Assembly: GCA_023374045.1 (NCBI GenBank)
Contig: CM041776.1
Span: 43,406,171-43,470,170, forward strand
DNA: 64,000 nt
Origin: Limonium bicolor
Lineage: Eukaryota; Streptophyta; Magnoliopsida; Caryophyllales; Plumbaginaceae
Direction of reading: 5' to 3'
The notes under the pieces are model-generated. The model saw nothing but the letters and a program-made list of their open reading frames with translations. It was not told the DNA's origin and did no database searches. The position numbers and the translations under genes were made by a program. Position 1 is the first letter of the stretch. Each line of letters begins with the position of its first letter. This document shows positions 31,656-45,430 of this stretch, piece after piece.

Positions 31656-34600
31656 TGTAACACCCCACTTGGTAATCACGCCATAATAACTCACGTAGCT
31701 TTAATTAATATCGTCTCACAGCGGAAGTCTCACAGTAAAAAAAACATCTCACTCAGGTGTCAAATGCCATTACTCGCTCATGCGAGTAAAGAAGCAGAAA
31801 TAGGAATAACGAAACAACACTGTCAAAACATACACAACCTCAGTGATAACGAGATACTAACCTTTACATCATTCTACATCCATAATCAAACTCTATGACA
31901 AGCGAGCATCTAATATCCTGACTGTATACTTCATCCATAGTATAGTAAACTAACAACTGTCCTATTACAAATTGAACCTCCGTGCAGTAAAATAAAACTC
32001 TACTACCCGGCCCTACACTTCGGCTTCTACCTAGACCCTATTGGTCACTTAATAGTCATGGTCGCCATTATTAAGTTCGTTACATGCTTTACCGGTGTAC
32101 AGGTATGATAAGCAATAAACTTATGAATGGCTGTAATTTAAACAATTAAAGCAATCACTACAATCCACACCCAACAGTCATTTCAATTATACAAGCACCA
32201 TAACAATACAACAGACAATTCAACAAAGGCGTTAATTCACGCACGTTATTAATTATCTCATACCACATCGGTCGGCCCCCCAGGCCCCCACATAACTCTT
32301 TAATTGGTTAGCACTGTCGGGTGTCAGTTAGGACAACCCGAAATAAACTCACTTGGACAGTAGTCCCATATGCACACGAGGTGCCCATTCCCTTTGCCTT
32401 TTTAAAAGCGTCCATATTTTGCCTTTCTAAAGGCGCCCATGTTATCACCATACCTGTCGATCTATCTAGGCTCGATTAGGTTAAACCAGAGTAAGCCCGA
32501 TCCGGGTTAACTCAAGAGATCTCAACGCGCGACCAGTAGCCAATAACTAACTGGATTAAGGTAACCCATCCACTCATACACTCTCCAACATTTGACTTAG
32601 TCAGTCAGTTACCCAGTTACAGTTTTAGGTATGGAGAATATTATTTATTTGTTGGCTTCCCTATGATGGGTCTTACGCATGCCTAGAAGTAATCTAGGTA
32701 GTGTTCATGTTAGAGCCGTGCTCTAGAGACCGACAATGTCGTGTCCCATACCTAAGTAATTTAATTAGGTTAATACATATATATCCCATCATAATATTTG
32801 GTGTGTTATATCAATTAACCACAATCACATCACGTTTAACGTATATGTGTTTTATATAAGTCGATTTATAGTCGACGTAGTATTAGTCCCGAAGGACGTT
32901 CGCGCACAATTAATGATGCGGGAATTTAAACAATTACCATCACATAACACACATCCATACATGCATCACACTCGTTATACAGCACACATATCCGAGCCCG
33001 AGGAAGTCCTCAGGACATCTCGGATCAGACCCATTTACATACCGTTCACCAAGACCTAGGTTGCGCAGTAGACCACTAGCTCGTCAAGCGTCTTCGTTGG
33101 TGACACGGTCTAAATAACAAACACAATATAAGTCAATCCACATGACTTATTTAAGCTCGGTAAATCAGAACAACACAAATAATCCCGACATTTTTTCCCC
33201 GGATTTCAACAGTTAATTGTTAAAGTGTCGTATACGAACTCGTCAGTCGTAATACGTACTAATTACCAATGCCCGAGTTTATTTAAATGAGTCAGTTATA
33301 AAAACGTCTTAGTTGTAGCGTTTTTAAACGTTAGGATTTATTCCTTACTTTTACGAGTGTACAAATACATATTCCCGTTAATACTTAAGTATTAATTTAA
33401 TCACTCGGGTTCGGTATATGAGTATACATTTGTAAAATATAGTAGCATGCGTGCATGCAACGTTGATTCGCATCGCATTTCATGCTCATGCATTAATGTT
33501 ATATGGCATTAATATTTGGCCATTTAATATTGTACCATATATTTTACATCTCATTATTCATCTTAATAAACTTATACTTTAATTTATAATTATATGACTT
33601 GTAGTATATATATTTATACTAATGTCATAACACTTGTCATTTATTATTTCATGACACTAAAACCATATTGTATACACTTACATATATTCGGTTTTTTTTT
33701 ACATATATATTTATATATGTTGTTTTTACTTGATTTAATCATATAATACATAGTTGCATGCATTCATGCACTATGTTATATAGTTCCAACTATACCATAT
33801 ACTTAATATATATATATACTTTTAATATATACTCGCGCATACACTAGTATTCACTTATATATTAATATTTCATGAGTTATACCCTTATATCATATGTTAC
33901 TTTATTATCATCTTTTGTAAGATGATTATTCCATTTATTGCACATGTTATGCAATTTATATTAAGGACTTTATCTTAGTATATGTAACATTTCATGACAT
34001 ATACTTATACTTCCTAAGGTTTAATTATTTTAACATTAACCTTAGTTTATAAATTCTATTCCTCCATTAATTTTCACATTATTTCATGTGAATATTATTA
34101 ATCATATTTGCTTCATTTAATCACATTAATACTATACAATATTTGTAGTATTTATATCATTACTAACCATAGTTTAAAATTCAATCCCAACCTTTATTAT
34201 CTACGCACAGCCCCTTGTTTTTTTGTTAATTATGTTTTGACCACATTATTTTTACAATGTTACATTAATGTCATTATACCATATAACATGATATTTTATA
34301 TTGCATTAAACATCATGCTGTATAGTTTTTGCAACTATATTTAATTACCGAAAGGCCCCACATATAATATACTTATTATTTCATCATTCATAGTTTCCAT
34401 TTATTACAATATTGCCCCATATTTATCATAGTGTTACACATATCATATGTTATAACACTTTAATTTCATAATAACATAACATATGGTTTTATTAATAACC
34501 ATATGTATATTTATATATATATATATATATTATTCCCGATTGGCACATGTTTTTATACTTCATTTTCTTCATATATATTTTTCATTTATTACAATTACAC

Positions 34601-34962
34601 CACATATTTCATATAGTGTAACATATACCTTATTATATATCATTCTAACTTAGTAATTAATATAACCTATAGTTATATTTTACCAAAAATACCGAACTGA
34701 CCATATAGTGTGTTCTATTTCATTTTTTCAGCACATTGAACTTCTTATAATTACAATGTTGCCACATATATTATACAATGTTATATATACTATATATTAT
34801 AGTATTTTATTTCATAAACCATCTTAACCTATGGTTTTCAATGGAATTTAATTTCGAATAGACCCAAGGTCTATTCCAAATTCTTTTTCCGCCCAATATT
34901 CTTTTTTCTTATTTGCACATTGGCCACACTTTATATAATATACTTCGTAAATGTTACAAAAC
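31656..34962 (-). repeat. Minus-strand LTR fragment of another family, very AT-rich
   Basis: Starts TGTAACACCCC, the complement of an LTR end. A perfect terminal hairpin TTACTCGC / GCGAGTAA lies at 31765-31790. From about 33400 to 34930 it is AT-rich with degenerate tandem units of about 160-185 bp, recognisable by ATTACAATRTTGCCACATAT and a later CCTATGGTTTT. No LTR 5' end is seen before the next insertion at 34963. No gene. Confidence 0.65.
34230..34930. repeat. Degenerate AT-rich tandem repeat, ~160-185 bp
   Basis: The words TTACAAT, CCACATAT, TATAGTGTAACA and CATATGGTTTT/CCTATGGTTTT recur in order near 34250, 34403, 34587 and 34750. Contains a (TA)n run at 34509-34530. Confidence 0.6.
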
Positions 34963-36849
34963 TGTAACACCCCCGAATAAACATCCAAAAGTGTGAACAA
35001 GGCTCCTAGCCATATTACAGGATAACTATGCAGCGGATTCTCAACCTCATCCGGGTGCTACAGATGCCAACCACCCACGTGGTTGACAGACCACATTACC
35101 AACACTAAGTTACAGTCTGCATGACTGGAAACAGCCCTCAACCAAAACTCATGTACAACATAAGATACAATTCCCAAGTATCTAGTGTATACAACATAGC
35201 TACTAGATTAAACAACATAACTGAAACATTACATCCTGAGTTTAGTTCTACAGGGTACAATTCATAAATTAGACAGAACAACTCATAAGTCTTGCCCAGA
35301 TGGACTACCCCCATGATAGTCCTTCACCTACACTCCGTCATGTTCCAGATGATCACCTGTAAAAATAAAGGACCCAGCAAAACTATGCTGAGTATGAATA
35401 TGTGTAGCCCGTATGTTGCCGGGCTACACGACTACTTGGTCGAATATTATTAAGTCCAATTACATGCTATAATAAAGCAGTAAAGCACACCACAACACAT
35501 CATGATATCACACACACTTAAAGGTAGCAAGGCATTAGCAACAAACAACCAAGCATAACATGCCAGTATCATAGCAGCATCAAACAGGCAACCAAGCACA
35601 ACAAGCTGCTAGTATAGCAACAACAATCATGTAAGTAATAACACGTGTGCTTAGGTATATTATACCAATGATCCTCCCTATATGATCATTCGAGCGTTGT
35701 GTGTTTTCATTTCTTTTCTCTTGTTCCCATAATGTGTATTTTCTTTCTCTCCTCTTGCACCAGGTCTGGGTATATAGTTAGATCCCGTGGCCATATCATG
35801 TAGGTGCCAATCCTTCCTTGATTCTTTAAGGTTTATTTGTGAATTTACTTATCACCTCAAATTGAAGGACGTCTTCTCCATAGCAATTCCTCTATTCCGG
35901 GCGTCATGCGTCGAGAGAGCGGGGTCACCCCTAGACCCCAGGATGTGTTCCACCAAATGGAATTTTACTATTCATTATCGTTATAAGTTCGACACAATAG
36001 TGGGTGTCATTAGGAGTCCTCTATAGTTTAAGAGGAGTGTTCCCTTTATATAGTTCCTTGTTTGGTTTACGTAATTCGTTGAGTTTCATCTCAAGGTTTC
36101 ATCAACGATAAGGGACTACACTACTGTGTGCGTGCAAGTAATATGCAACAATAATAGCATAGGCATATAAGCAAGGTAAAACAAGCAAGCCAATTTCATG
36201 CTTTAGTCTTACGGTCATTGTCAAACAAGGCACACAGCACACAAGCCGTGTAACACGGCAACATACGGACCACACATATCCATATCTGGTTCAGAAGCTA
36301 GAGTTGTCTCACACACGGGGTCCCGGTTGGCGTTCGTTACGGCCCTATCGTTATTAAAACCACTTGTCATTTTTATAATCTCATTCAACGACAGTTGTAA
36401 CTCTTTCCTAGTTTATCTCATTTTATCGGGTGTTGTCACCTAGGTGAACCTTTGAATGTTTAGTTCATATTAACCTTAAGAACTTCCCGAGTACTAACCT
36501 TAGGCTTAATTTAACTCCTAGGACATTTACCACGTCAGTTTACACATTAACTTAGTCCTTTCCTCTAACTATTTCTTTAGAGTATTATGAGTATCAACAT
36601 GTAACAAGCTTAACTCGGGTGGGTTTTAATCCCCCGAAGATGTCTTTCTTCCTTAACTAAATAGGTACGTTTTAAGCTCATTAACAACACCATAAAACTC
36701 CTCAAATGCTTCTGGGACTCACTTATACCAAAGCTCAAAAGTTTATAATCCTGAAATGAGATTCTAGTATATAACTTCATCTAATCCCATTTTTAATGTG
36801 ACTACTGATCTTTAATCCTCCCAAAAAGTCTTACCAACCAATCCGCATG

Positions 36850-39800
36850 TGTTAGTTAGGTTTTGGTTCGTTCTCACCAACATCACACTCTCACCACCCC
36901 TGGAAAACGGCCATACCAAAACACACACCTCACAGAAAACTGAAACACACAAACTGTGCATCCCTTAATCCCAACTCCTTCCCTGATGTATCTCTTTGGC
37001 TTAAACCTTCCCAAAAGTGTTTATAACCTCACTTAGTAGTATTAGGGATGTCTTAAACTTAGGACCAGCTTAGGGAAACACCATTAGTGCCTCTGTAAAT
37101 CTGTCATACAGAAGTTACAACTCATCGAAAAACTGAAACACAACTCTGTGTATACTCCCATGGAGTTCCTCTTTTTAATGCATTGAATTGCTTTACAACT
37201 TTTCACAAAGTGTTTATACCCTTAGGTGGGTATATTAGCCAGGGTCTAAGTTCATTCCCAGGCCTATCCCATACTACCATAGCAACTATATTTCAGTTAT
37301 ACAGAACAACACTCTAATAGGAAAAAAAATCCGAAACCGAATCTGTGTATTTCCATTTTCCTTCCTCCTTTCAGTTTGTTGAGTTGTCTTTTAATCTGTC
37401 ACCCAAGCACTCCCCTATTTATTTAAGTGTTTTGTCAAGGTTTTTAAACTCCAAACAACCCCAGAACAACTTGTTATTGCTACTGTAATTTCGTTATACA
37501 AATGTGTGATGGTGCAGAAAACAAAACAGAAGACCTGAAAACAGAAAACGTGACCTGCTACCTTCTCTTCTATATTTTCTTGTTTGTCCACGAATTTGAC
37601 CTTCGACTCTCACCCAATTGTTTTACCCTCTTGGTTAAGTGATTTAGTAAGATTTTGAACTTATAAATACCCTAAACTCACTGATAACTCTTTTATACAG
37701 AAGCTGGAGAACTGGAAACAAAATTGAAACATCAACTGATGTCTTCTCTTCTATCTTTCTCTTCATCTAGTAATCTGACTTCCTAGTTCCCCTAAATTAT
37801 CTGCACGTAGTCTAATGTCTTAATAAGCTTTTAGTGTGGTCATTAAGCCAATACAACCCTTGGATTACTTTAGCGGAGTTAATATACAGAACATAGAAAT
37901 TTCAAAAGCTGAAAAGCCGAAAGCATGGACTGATGCATGTTCCTTCCTGCTGTTTGGTTTTTGCTACACAACCTGACTCCCAACTTCCCCTACCTTGAGC
38001 TCCACACCATTAAATGTTTTATCAAGATTCTAAACCCAGGACAATAATGTCTGCACCACTAAAACTACCTCACACACAACCTGTGAATCTGGAAATGAAA
38101 ACTGCAACATGGTCTTTCTGTTTAGTTGTTATTCCGTCTTCCCACCTGTCCCAAAGTACTCCTCTACTTAGTTAGGTGTTCTAGCTATGTTCTAAACCCA
38201 AAAACTACCTAGATAACCCTGTTACACCTACTGATGGAATTCATATCCTGAAACAGAAAATCTGCAAAAACTGAGGTTACGAACTGATATACTCTCCCTA
38301 ATTATTTTCTTTCTGATCCTTTAATCTGACTTCTAATTTACCCAATGCCCTTATAACTTACTAAGGTATGTTAGAGGTATCTTAGATTCATTGGCAACCC
38401 AATACTACTACTTCAAACCTTTCTGTACAAAGTTATACAGAACTGAAAAAGAAATGAAAACTGAAAACCTGAAACTATAAAACTGATACATTTGCATCTA
38501 TCTAACTTCTTGGTTTACTCATATAACTCTCAATTTTTTTTCCCCGATTTTCTTCCCCAGGTAGTTAGGTGTTGCATCAGGATTTTACTTTAGAACTAGA
38601 TCGACACAATATGAGTAACATCCCTGGGAAACTACTCAGACAGAAACTGAATGTCACAGAGCACTGAGACGGAAACTGATACACATTTTTTGTCTTTCAG
38701 TTCCTTTCATTGACCAAGTTCCTACTTTCCTCGAATGGTTTAGCTCCTAGTTACGAGTCTTAGTATGAATTTAAACTCTAATCTAGCACAACACCACATG
38801 GACATACTTCTGAAACTCTTTACACGGAAACCTGGATGTTGCAGGAAACAGGAAGTATAAAACTGATGTGCATTATTCTCTCTCTTTTCTATGTCCAAGA
38901 GTTTAACTTCTAGTTCTTTCCTAAAATGCTTACCCACCAATTCAATGTTCCATTAGGGTTTTAACTTCATCACAGTCTCACAACCACATTGTTTAACCCT
39001 CTTAAAGATTAATATGCAGAAACCAAGATTGCAGAAGCTGAAATCTGCACTGATGTGTTCTCTTGTATTGGTTTCTTTCTGTACTCTAAACTGACTTACC
39101 ACTCCTCCCATTTGTTTACAGTTAGCCCCACGCTTAGTAAGCTTTTAGATCAGTCATAAGGTAGACACAATCTCTTAGATCACTTCAGTAAAGGTAGTAC
39201 ACAGCAAAACACAAATATCTCAAAAACTGATATACTTTCTTCATTTTTTTTTGGTTTGCTCACAAATTAGATTTCTATTTTTGCCCCAGATTGCCTACTC
39301 AGTTAGTTAGTTGTTTTATGAGGGTTTTAACTTCAAGATGAGACCCAAGGCTGTACTGTTGTTGCTGTTGAATCTCTCTCTTTAATGGAACACAATTTCA
39401 GAAACTAAAAGCTGAAACAGAAAGTATACAGTTGGTGTAGTTTGTCTTCTATTTCTTTCTTGTTTTTCAATCTCATTTCAGTTTCCCTCAGGTGTTTATC
39501 TGCTAAGTTAAGAGTTTTAGTATAGTTTTAACCCTCAAAACAATATTGTTATTGCTACTGAACTTACATTTACTGAAATAAGAGGTTTCAGAACTAGCGA
39601 ACCGAAACACAAAACTGATGAAGATGTAAAAACTAAAAATGTGGCTGAGCTTCCTTGATTCAGTTTGTTTACGAATTTGGGTTCCAATCTCCCCTAGTTT
39701 GTCCAGCTAGCTAGTTACTTATCCTAACATAGCCCTAACCTTAAAACAATTCCAAGGAAATCAGGACTGCACCTCTAAACTTCCTTGCACAAAACCTGTT

Positions 39801-39980
39801 ACTGAAAACAGAAATTTAACCTCTGCACACTACCCCTTTCTCTTCCCTTTTCTGATGTGATATCAGTTTCCTTTTTCTTCAACACTTTCATGTTTAGATA
39901 GCTTAAACAGGTGTATTTACGATGTTGAAATTATATCATTCACCCGACACCATTCCAGGACAGCAAGTCTACTGAGGACC
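36850..39980 (-). repeat. Degenerate tandem array, period ~188 bp, about 16 copies
   Basis: Each monomer carries, in order on the plus strand, CAGAAA...CTGAAA, ACTGAT, a CTTCTCTT/TTTCTT tract, CTGACTTC, CCCC, AGTTAGTTAGGTGTTTTA, and TTTTAAACCCAAAACAA...CTACTG. The ACTGAT word is at 37735, 37929, 38283, 38483, 38675, 38862, 39049, 39226 and 39614; a variant (AGTTGGTG) sits near 39430 and the unit near 38107 is diverged. Spacings run 177-204. Monomers are strongly diverged, so the array is old. Confidence 0.8.
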
Positions 39981-41472
39981 ACGTTACAGAATTAAAAAAA
40001 GACAAGTGATCTGCTTCAAGTTGACAGACTCATTCTCTTTGGTTTTCTGTTGAAACCTTAAGTTCATAGACATCTCACCTCTATAGCCTAGCGGTCTCAG
40101 TTGTGCTTAAGCTTATAGACAAACTAACACCCCAACAATACCCATACATATATACATTATTTGTTACTCAGTATAACTTTGTAGTTCGCATATATGCACG
40201 CACCCATTCTCGGTTTTTTTGTATATGCAACACTCAAGTTGGTAATTTTTTTTTGAGATATTGAAAAGGGAGTATAGCCCTTTGTTACCTTGATTAACTT
40301 GTCAAGGAAATTCTTCTCAGCGCCTTCACCATCTACAACTTCTTTCTCAGCCTCTTTAACGCTTAGTATCTTCCTGTAATAGCCCTCAATAGCTGGTAGA
40401 CTACGGGTGCACATATGCCTTGCTAGCTTGCAGGGATCTAGGGGCTGTCTCGGTCAACTGGAAACAAGGAAGGGTTTCAGTGACTTGTTGCATGGAATAT
40501 GCAGGAGGAAGGATAGTTTACATGCAGAGGAAAAACAACACAGTCCCTGCGTGAAGCTGAAGGGAAAAGAAAACGAAGATTATACAACCACATTCTAGTA
40601 TAATATTTACCTTGTTTTGGACTGGTTAATATGCGTTTCTGGTGTGGGTTTTCTGCTCAAAGAAAACAAGAGCATAAGAAGGAGGAGAAGGTTAGGTGGT
40701 ATCCTTTTAGCATGGGAGGAAGAAAAGAATGCAAGCCGTGGCATGGGGTTTGCTTACCATGATGGTCTGTTTTCCAGTAGCTACTTCTACCGTGGGCGGC
40801 TAGAGTTGGGTTGCTTCTGTCTCCAGTTTCTTCTCTCTGTTTCAGTCATTTCCCTCTACTGATATACCGTGGGTGAGTTAAGTTGTTGAGAAAATGTGCT
40901 AGCGTTTTGTTTTCCTGTTCCATGTTTCTTTACTTCTGTTCGCTACCGATAATCATACTTATTGTCTTTGCTGCTTGGTGTTCTATGCAGAGGAAATGCC
41001 GGCCACTATGATCAAAGCAAGAAGGATATGGAAAGTGGCTCCCTGTTGTTGTTGTTTGTTGCGACAGACAATAGGTTTGTTGTGGTAGTTATGCTCTGGT
41101 TACCCTCTGTGCGAGACCAAGGCAGGCGGGGCTTGTGGGCGTCTTCCCTGGAGCTCGGGAACAGAAGGAAGGAGTTTATTGAGGTGTGAAAAGAATAGAA
41201 AGGAGGCACACCAACATGCTCTTATCAGAGCTTTCCTTTACTCAACGAAAAAAGAATGGCTCCTGGGAAATGTCGACGGAGGAGTTTGTGCCAACATGGA
41301 AAGAAGGGAAAAGTTGGTTTGGCATTTGGTGTTGCTGTGCACATGTCGGTAATGGGGAACAAGATGAATGGTTACTGCTGAAGCTTTCAATCTCCGTACT
41401 TAATTTAGTTGCTTGGTTAGTCTAATCAGAGAACAATACTCTTGTGTCGTGAAATGTGGTTTGTTACTGAAT

Positions 41473-41545
41473 ACAAGCTTAGCACAGTCGGTTAAGGCAT
41501 TCAGTATAGACGCTAGTGGTACCGGGTTCGAAACCGGGTGAGCGC
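41473..41545 (+). ncRNA. tRNA-like / SINE-head-like Pol III unit
   Basis: A box TAGCACAGTCGG at 41480 and B box GGTTCGAAACC at 41525-41535, 45 bases apart as in tRNAs, with a seven-T terminator at 41559-41565. The T arm has one mismatch; acceptor and anticodon stems do not pair. Antisense to the LTR that contains it. A sister unit lies at 51418. Confidence 0.6.
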
Positions 41546-41819
41546 ACATCTCACTCCATTTTTTTATAAGTATGTAAACGTTGTTCGTTACACATATAGA
41601 TGTAGTTGATGTTAACGAGTAAAGGTTGTCAAATTTTACGTATATGTATTTTCATGTTCGTACATATATAAGTACGTGACTATATTAATATGTAACGTTG
41701 TCACGCTTTCGGACATGTATATACTAGACTTAATTGTTCATACATTGTTTTATGTCCGAGTTATATAACGCGTTATTTTCGGATAATCTCCTCGCGTTTA
41801 TGATTTTATGTGTTTACAT

Positions 41820-42770
41820 GTTCAGGGGTGTTTCAAAAACTATATATTATATCCTTTTATTAATATAACCATTTATATAACTCTAAAAATTCCCAAACTT
41901 TATTTCAATTATATAAACTATTATATTAACCCTTCATTTTCGGTAATTGTCATTGATGCCCCATAAGTTTTATAATTTTCAATATTTAACTTATATGTTA
42001 TTATAAGTTCACAAATTAATTACTTATGTAATTAATTTTGGTCAAAGCATCTAGCTTGGCCTATATTGACCCATTGACCACTAGTTTGACCATAGTTTCA
42101 ATAAATTACAGTTTTGACCCATATTCTTCAGAATTTATGATTTGACCCCAAATTTTAATAAAACTTTACAAAATTCATTTTAATAGTTTTAAAAGCATAG
42201 TTTTCGGTTATATATTATACCTAGCCTCCAAATTTTTTTTTATTTACCAAAACAACCCCATATCTCATCCGGTAATCATCTATTAATCGTATAATTATTT
42301 AAAACTTAATAAAACGTAAAGTTAAATAGCCTAAGGTATATGGCATGGTTACAAACCTTAATATATAGTATAAATTACCTATAAATGTCATAAACAACAT
42401 TATAACTTATGGTTTTGCTGTATACATGTTTGTACAATATTTTATAAATTGTATTTTAACTATTTAATTAATTCCATGACATTATATGTCACATAAACAT
42501 TAGGTAACTTACCAAAAATGTTATACCATATTTAAATTCCTAGTTTGGTCACAATATCCCTTGTAACTCACGGTTTCCTACTATCACACCCAAATAATGT
42601 TACAAATCATATTTTTACCACTTAAGTCATTTTTATGACATTATAAGCCATCTAAATATATACTAAACTAGCCATAAGTGTTAATTACCATTTTAACATC
42701 TAATTAAGTCATTTGACTATCACTAACCCACGACGCATATTGAAGTAATGAAATCACATAACAGCTTAAT
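41820..42770. other. AT-rich non-coding stretch with degenerate repeats
   Basis: Recurring words such as TTGACCATAGTTT, ATGACATTATA and ACTTATGGTTT suggest old tandem duplication. No ORF of note. Confidence 0.4.
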
Positions 42771-44783
42771 ATATATCATATACTACTTACTTGTTTAATA
42801 GCAACCAAGCAGCCCACAACACTTCAATGCTCACGGCTGATGAAATACAATAGTCTTAGGTTATTATTTTTTTGAACATTATACCACATACACATTTAAT
42901 TAATACTCCATTTAGGTAGTATTTACCTTAATTAGACAAGTTTCCACACACATTTTTCTTCACCATTTTGGGCAGAGTTTCTTCCCTTGTTCCAGCATAC
43001 ATACGCTCCCATTTTGCAAGTAAAGAGAGGTGTATTAGTCACCTTATTATTATGGGTAGTTAGAGGCTAATTTAGGCATAGTTTAACTTGATTATTTACC
43101 TTGATATTAGAGGCATAGATGGGCAGCTCATGCCTGAATTTTGGAGCAGTAAAGGGTCGTTTAAACACCATTCACATCAGTACCTACAACCGGTAATATA
43201 TGGTGAGTGATAGCTAGTTAATTTACCTTTCAAAATGAATTTTTATGAGCTTCTTAACTCCATTTGAAACAGCACATGAGGGGATCCATATTCCTACCGA
43301 AAGATTACAATAAGAAGAAGAAAATAAGCTGGGAACTCAGTTGAAGAAAACGATAATGGCATGGAAGAAAGGAGCATGTTCTCAGGCATGTTTCCCACCT
43401 TGAAAAGTCTAGTTTAGGTCTCCCTTTTTTCTTCCTTGTTTCAGTCGCATCCAACCCCTATCTTCAGCATTCAATACGCTCCAGATAAGGAGATGAAAAT
43501 GATTAAAATTCAGATCAAGAGGAAGAGCAAGAGGAGAGGAAGAGAATGACCATACATATGGCTTGGGAGCTTACCTAGACTAGGAGATCTCCTCCATTGA
43601 AGTTGGCAGCTTTCTCTCGGTTTGGAAGCAGCAGAGAGGGAGGGTTTGAGCTGCCGACAATGCAGAGTAATCATGGGAAATGTTTGTGGGCATTTACGAC
43701 ATGTTAAGCATGGCCATATAAATAAACTCATATTTTAGTATAGTGATCGGTGACATTAGTTGTAGGTACTTAGGCTCTGCAAATGGATAAGCATGACACA
43801 TAAACAGGTGGAAAAGAAGCGGTTACGCTGGGGAAGAAAAGTTTGATTTGCTTGTAAAGTAGTAACAATTGTTACTTTAATAAAGGTAACTTAGATAAGT
43901 CATAATATATATGTATGTAACCGGAAATCAGATAAGATGAAGCCCCTACATTAACGGTGATGAAAATTCAAGGAAGAAAAGAAGAAAAGATGAACTTGAC
44001 TTGTTAAGGAAATAAAGTACGTAGTAAAAATGTTACTTTATAAAAAAGGTTAAACAAGGGTGGTATGGGTATGAGTGTGGCCGGTTTATAGATGAGAAAG
44101 AGGTTGTAAATAAGCGGCCATGTTTGGTCAAGGTCAAGGGAGAATTGTTGACCCTTGACTAGGTTAGGAAAATAAATGCTATGTTGGGTACTATTCACAA
44201 TCAAGGCACATATTTTTGATTTTTTGAAAAACTTGAATTAGGCATTATAATGTGGTAAATTATGTAACATTAGTATATTTAAGGGTATTCAAGACCCTAA
44301 AATCAAACAAAACTCATTTTGGAGATAATCTCACAAAAATGTGCTTTAAGAAAGCTTAGTGCACATTTTGTGTTAAAACTTGTTTTTGAGCTTGGTTTTC
44401 TTTGTTAATTGATTAATTACATCCATTACATGATTATTAAGCTCAGGAATTTGATTTGGAATCAAACGGAGGTCACATGACCTTTAAAACTTCTTAGAGC
44501 ACATTTTTCCTTAAGTAACTTTTAAGCATGTTAATGCTTGTTATTTGATGTTGGAGTGTTTTCCAATAATTTTAGTACGTTAATTTATGTGTTAATATGC
44601 TTAGGACAAAATTTTAGGTCCTAAGGAGTTCATTTGGGTATATATTTACCCTAAATGGTCAAAGGGTGCAATATTTGCTTTATGTTGACCATTGTTGTTG
44701 TTGAATTTGTTTTAAGGCATGTTTATGCCTTAATTTAACTGATTAAATGTTTAATCAATGTTTAATTAATTTGGGGTATTTCA

Positions 44784-45130
44784 GTCTACCCCCCTTAAAA
44801 AGACTTCGTCCCGAAGTCGTCTTTCTTAAATAGGTATATGATATTTATCTACCCATTATTCCCATAATGTACATCTATGTGATGTAGCATTCACGCATAT
44901 AGTGTTGTGCTCATATTGCACATAGCCCTCAAGTGTGGTGTTAATTCAAATATATGGATATAGGTGATCCATCAGCACCATCGTTTCCTATCAATTTTAA
45001 CCATCTTGAAAACCTCCCCGAGGTGTCCATTTAAATTCCTCATTCCACATTTCATCATTCTATACTATGATCCATTCAGTATCTATTCGATACTATGCGA
45101 AGGATTGTAAAAACATAATATAAAATATAT

Positions 45131-45177
<47 letters not shown>

Positions 45178-45430
45178 CACAGTATCTTTACAAATATTAA
45201 ATTCACATCCACATATAAGTATCTGATGGATACGCACAAACACATACATTCACAAGTGTGCAATGCATAAACAATCCACAAAGAATGCCCCGCATGATAA
45301 CCGTACAACCAAAAACCACAACAAACAACAATTTATTGTATGCCCCGCATACGACTCTCTGAAAATTAGTGCACAAACTGTGGCCAAGAGGCTCTACCCC
45401 CCCTAAAAGGGTTACGCCCCCGTACCCCAC
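44784..45430 (-). other. 3' interior of the minus-strand element: polypurine tract and hairpins
   Basis: Reversed polypurine tract GTCTACCCCCCTTAA at 44784-44798 abuts the LTR; the hairpin GACTTCG-TCC-CGAAGTC follows at 44802-44818. A second reversed polypurine-like motif with a GTTACG/CGTACC hairpin lies at 45393-45426, as after pol in elements A and B. A (TA)n tract is at 45118-45180. Confidence 0.75.

Larger units (their letters stand above)
34963..44783 (-). repeat. Expanded minus-strand LTR (9821 bp)
   Basis: Starts TGTAACACCCCC and ends GGGGTATTTCA, followed directly by a reversed polypurine tract, so both ends look authentic. Near 35087 is the CACGTGG terminal-hairpin region and at 35355-35393 the acceptor block (reversed TTTTTACAG|GTGATC). 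The last 0.8 kb matches the 5' portion of other LTRs in reverse (AAAATGTGCTTTAAG blocks). The extra length comes from a ~188-bp tandem array (36850-39980), a region with a tRNA-like unit (41473) and AT-rich repeats (41820-42770). It may hold further nested fragments I cannot resolve. Confidence 0.7.

Noticed and set aside
40157..40414. 85-residue minus-strand ORF ending in an AG|GTAAC donor-like site
   Set aside because: It lies in LTR sense and matches the leader-exon position of other LTRs, but there is no homology or codon bias that I can see, so it is not called a gene.
41473..41545. Functional tRNA gene
   Set aside because: A and B boxes are good but acceptor and anticodon stems do not pair, so only a tRNA-like unit is reported.
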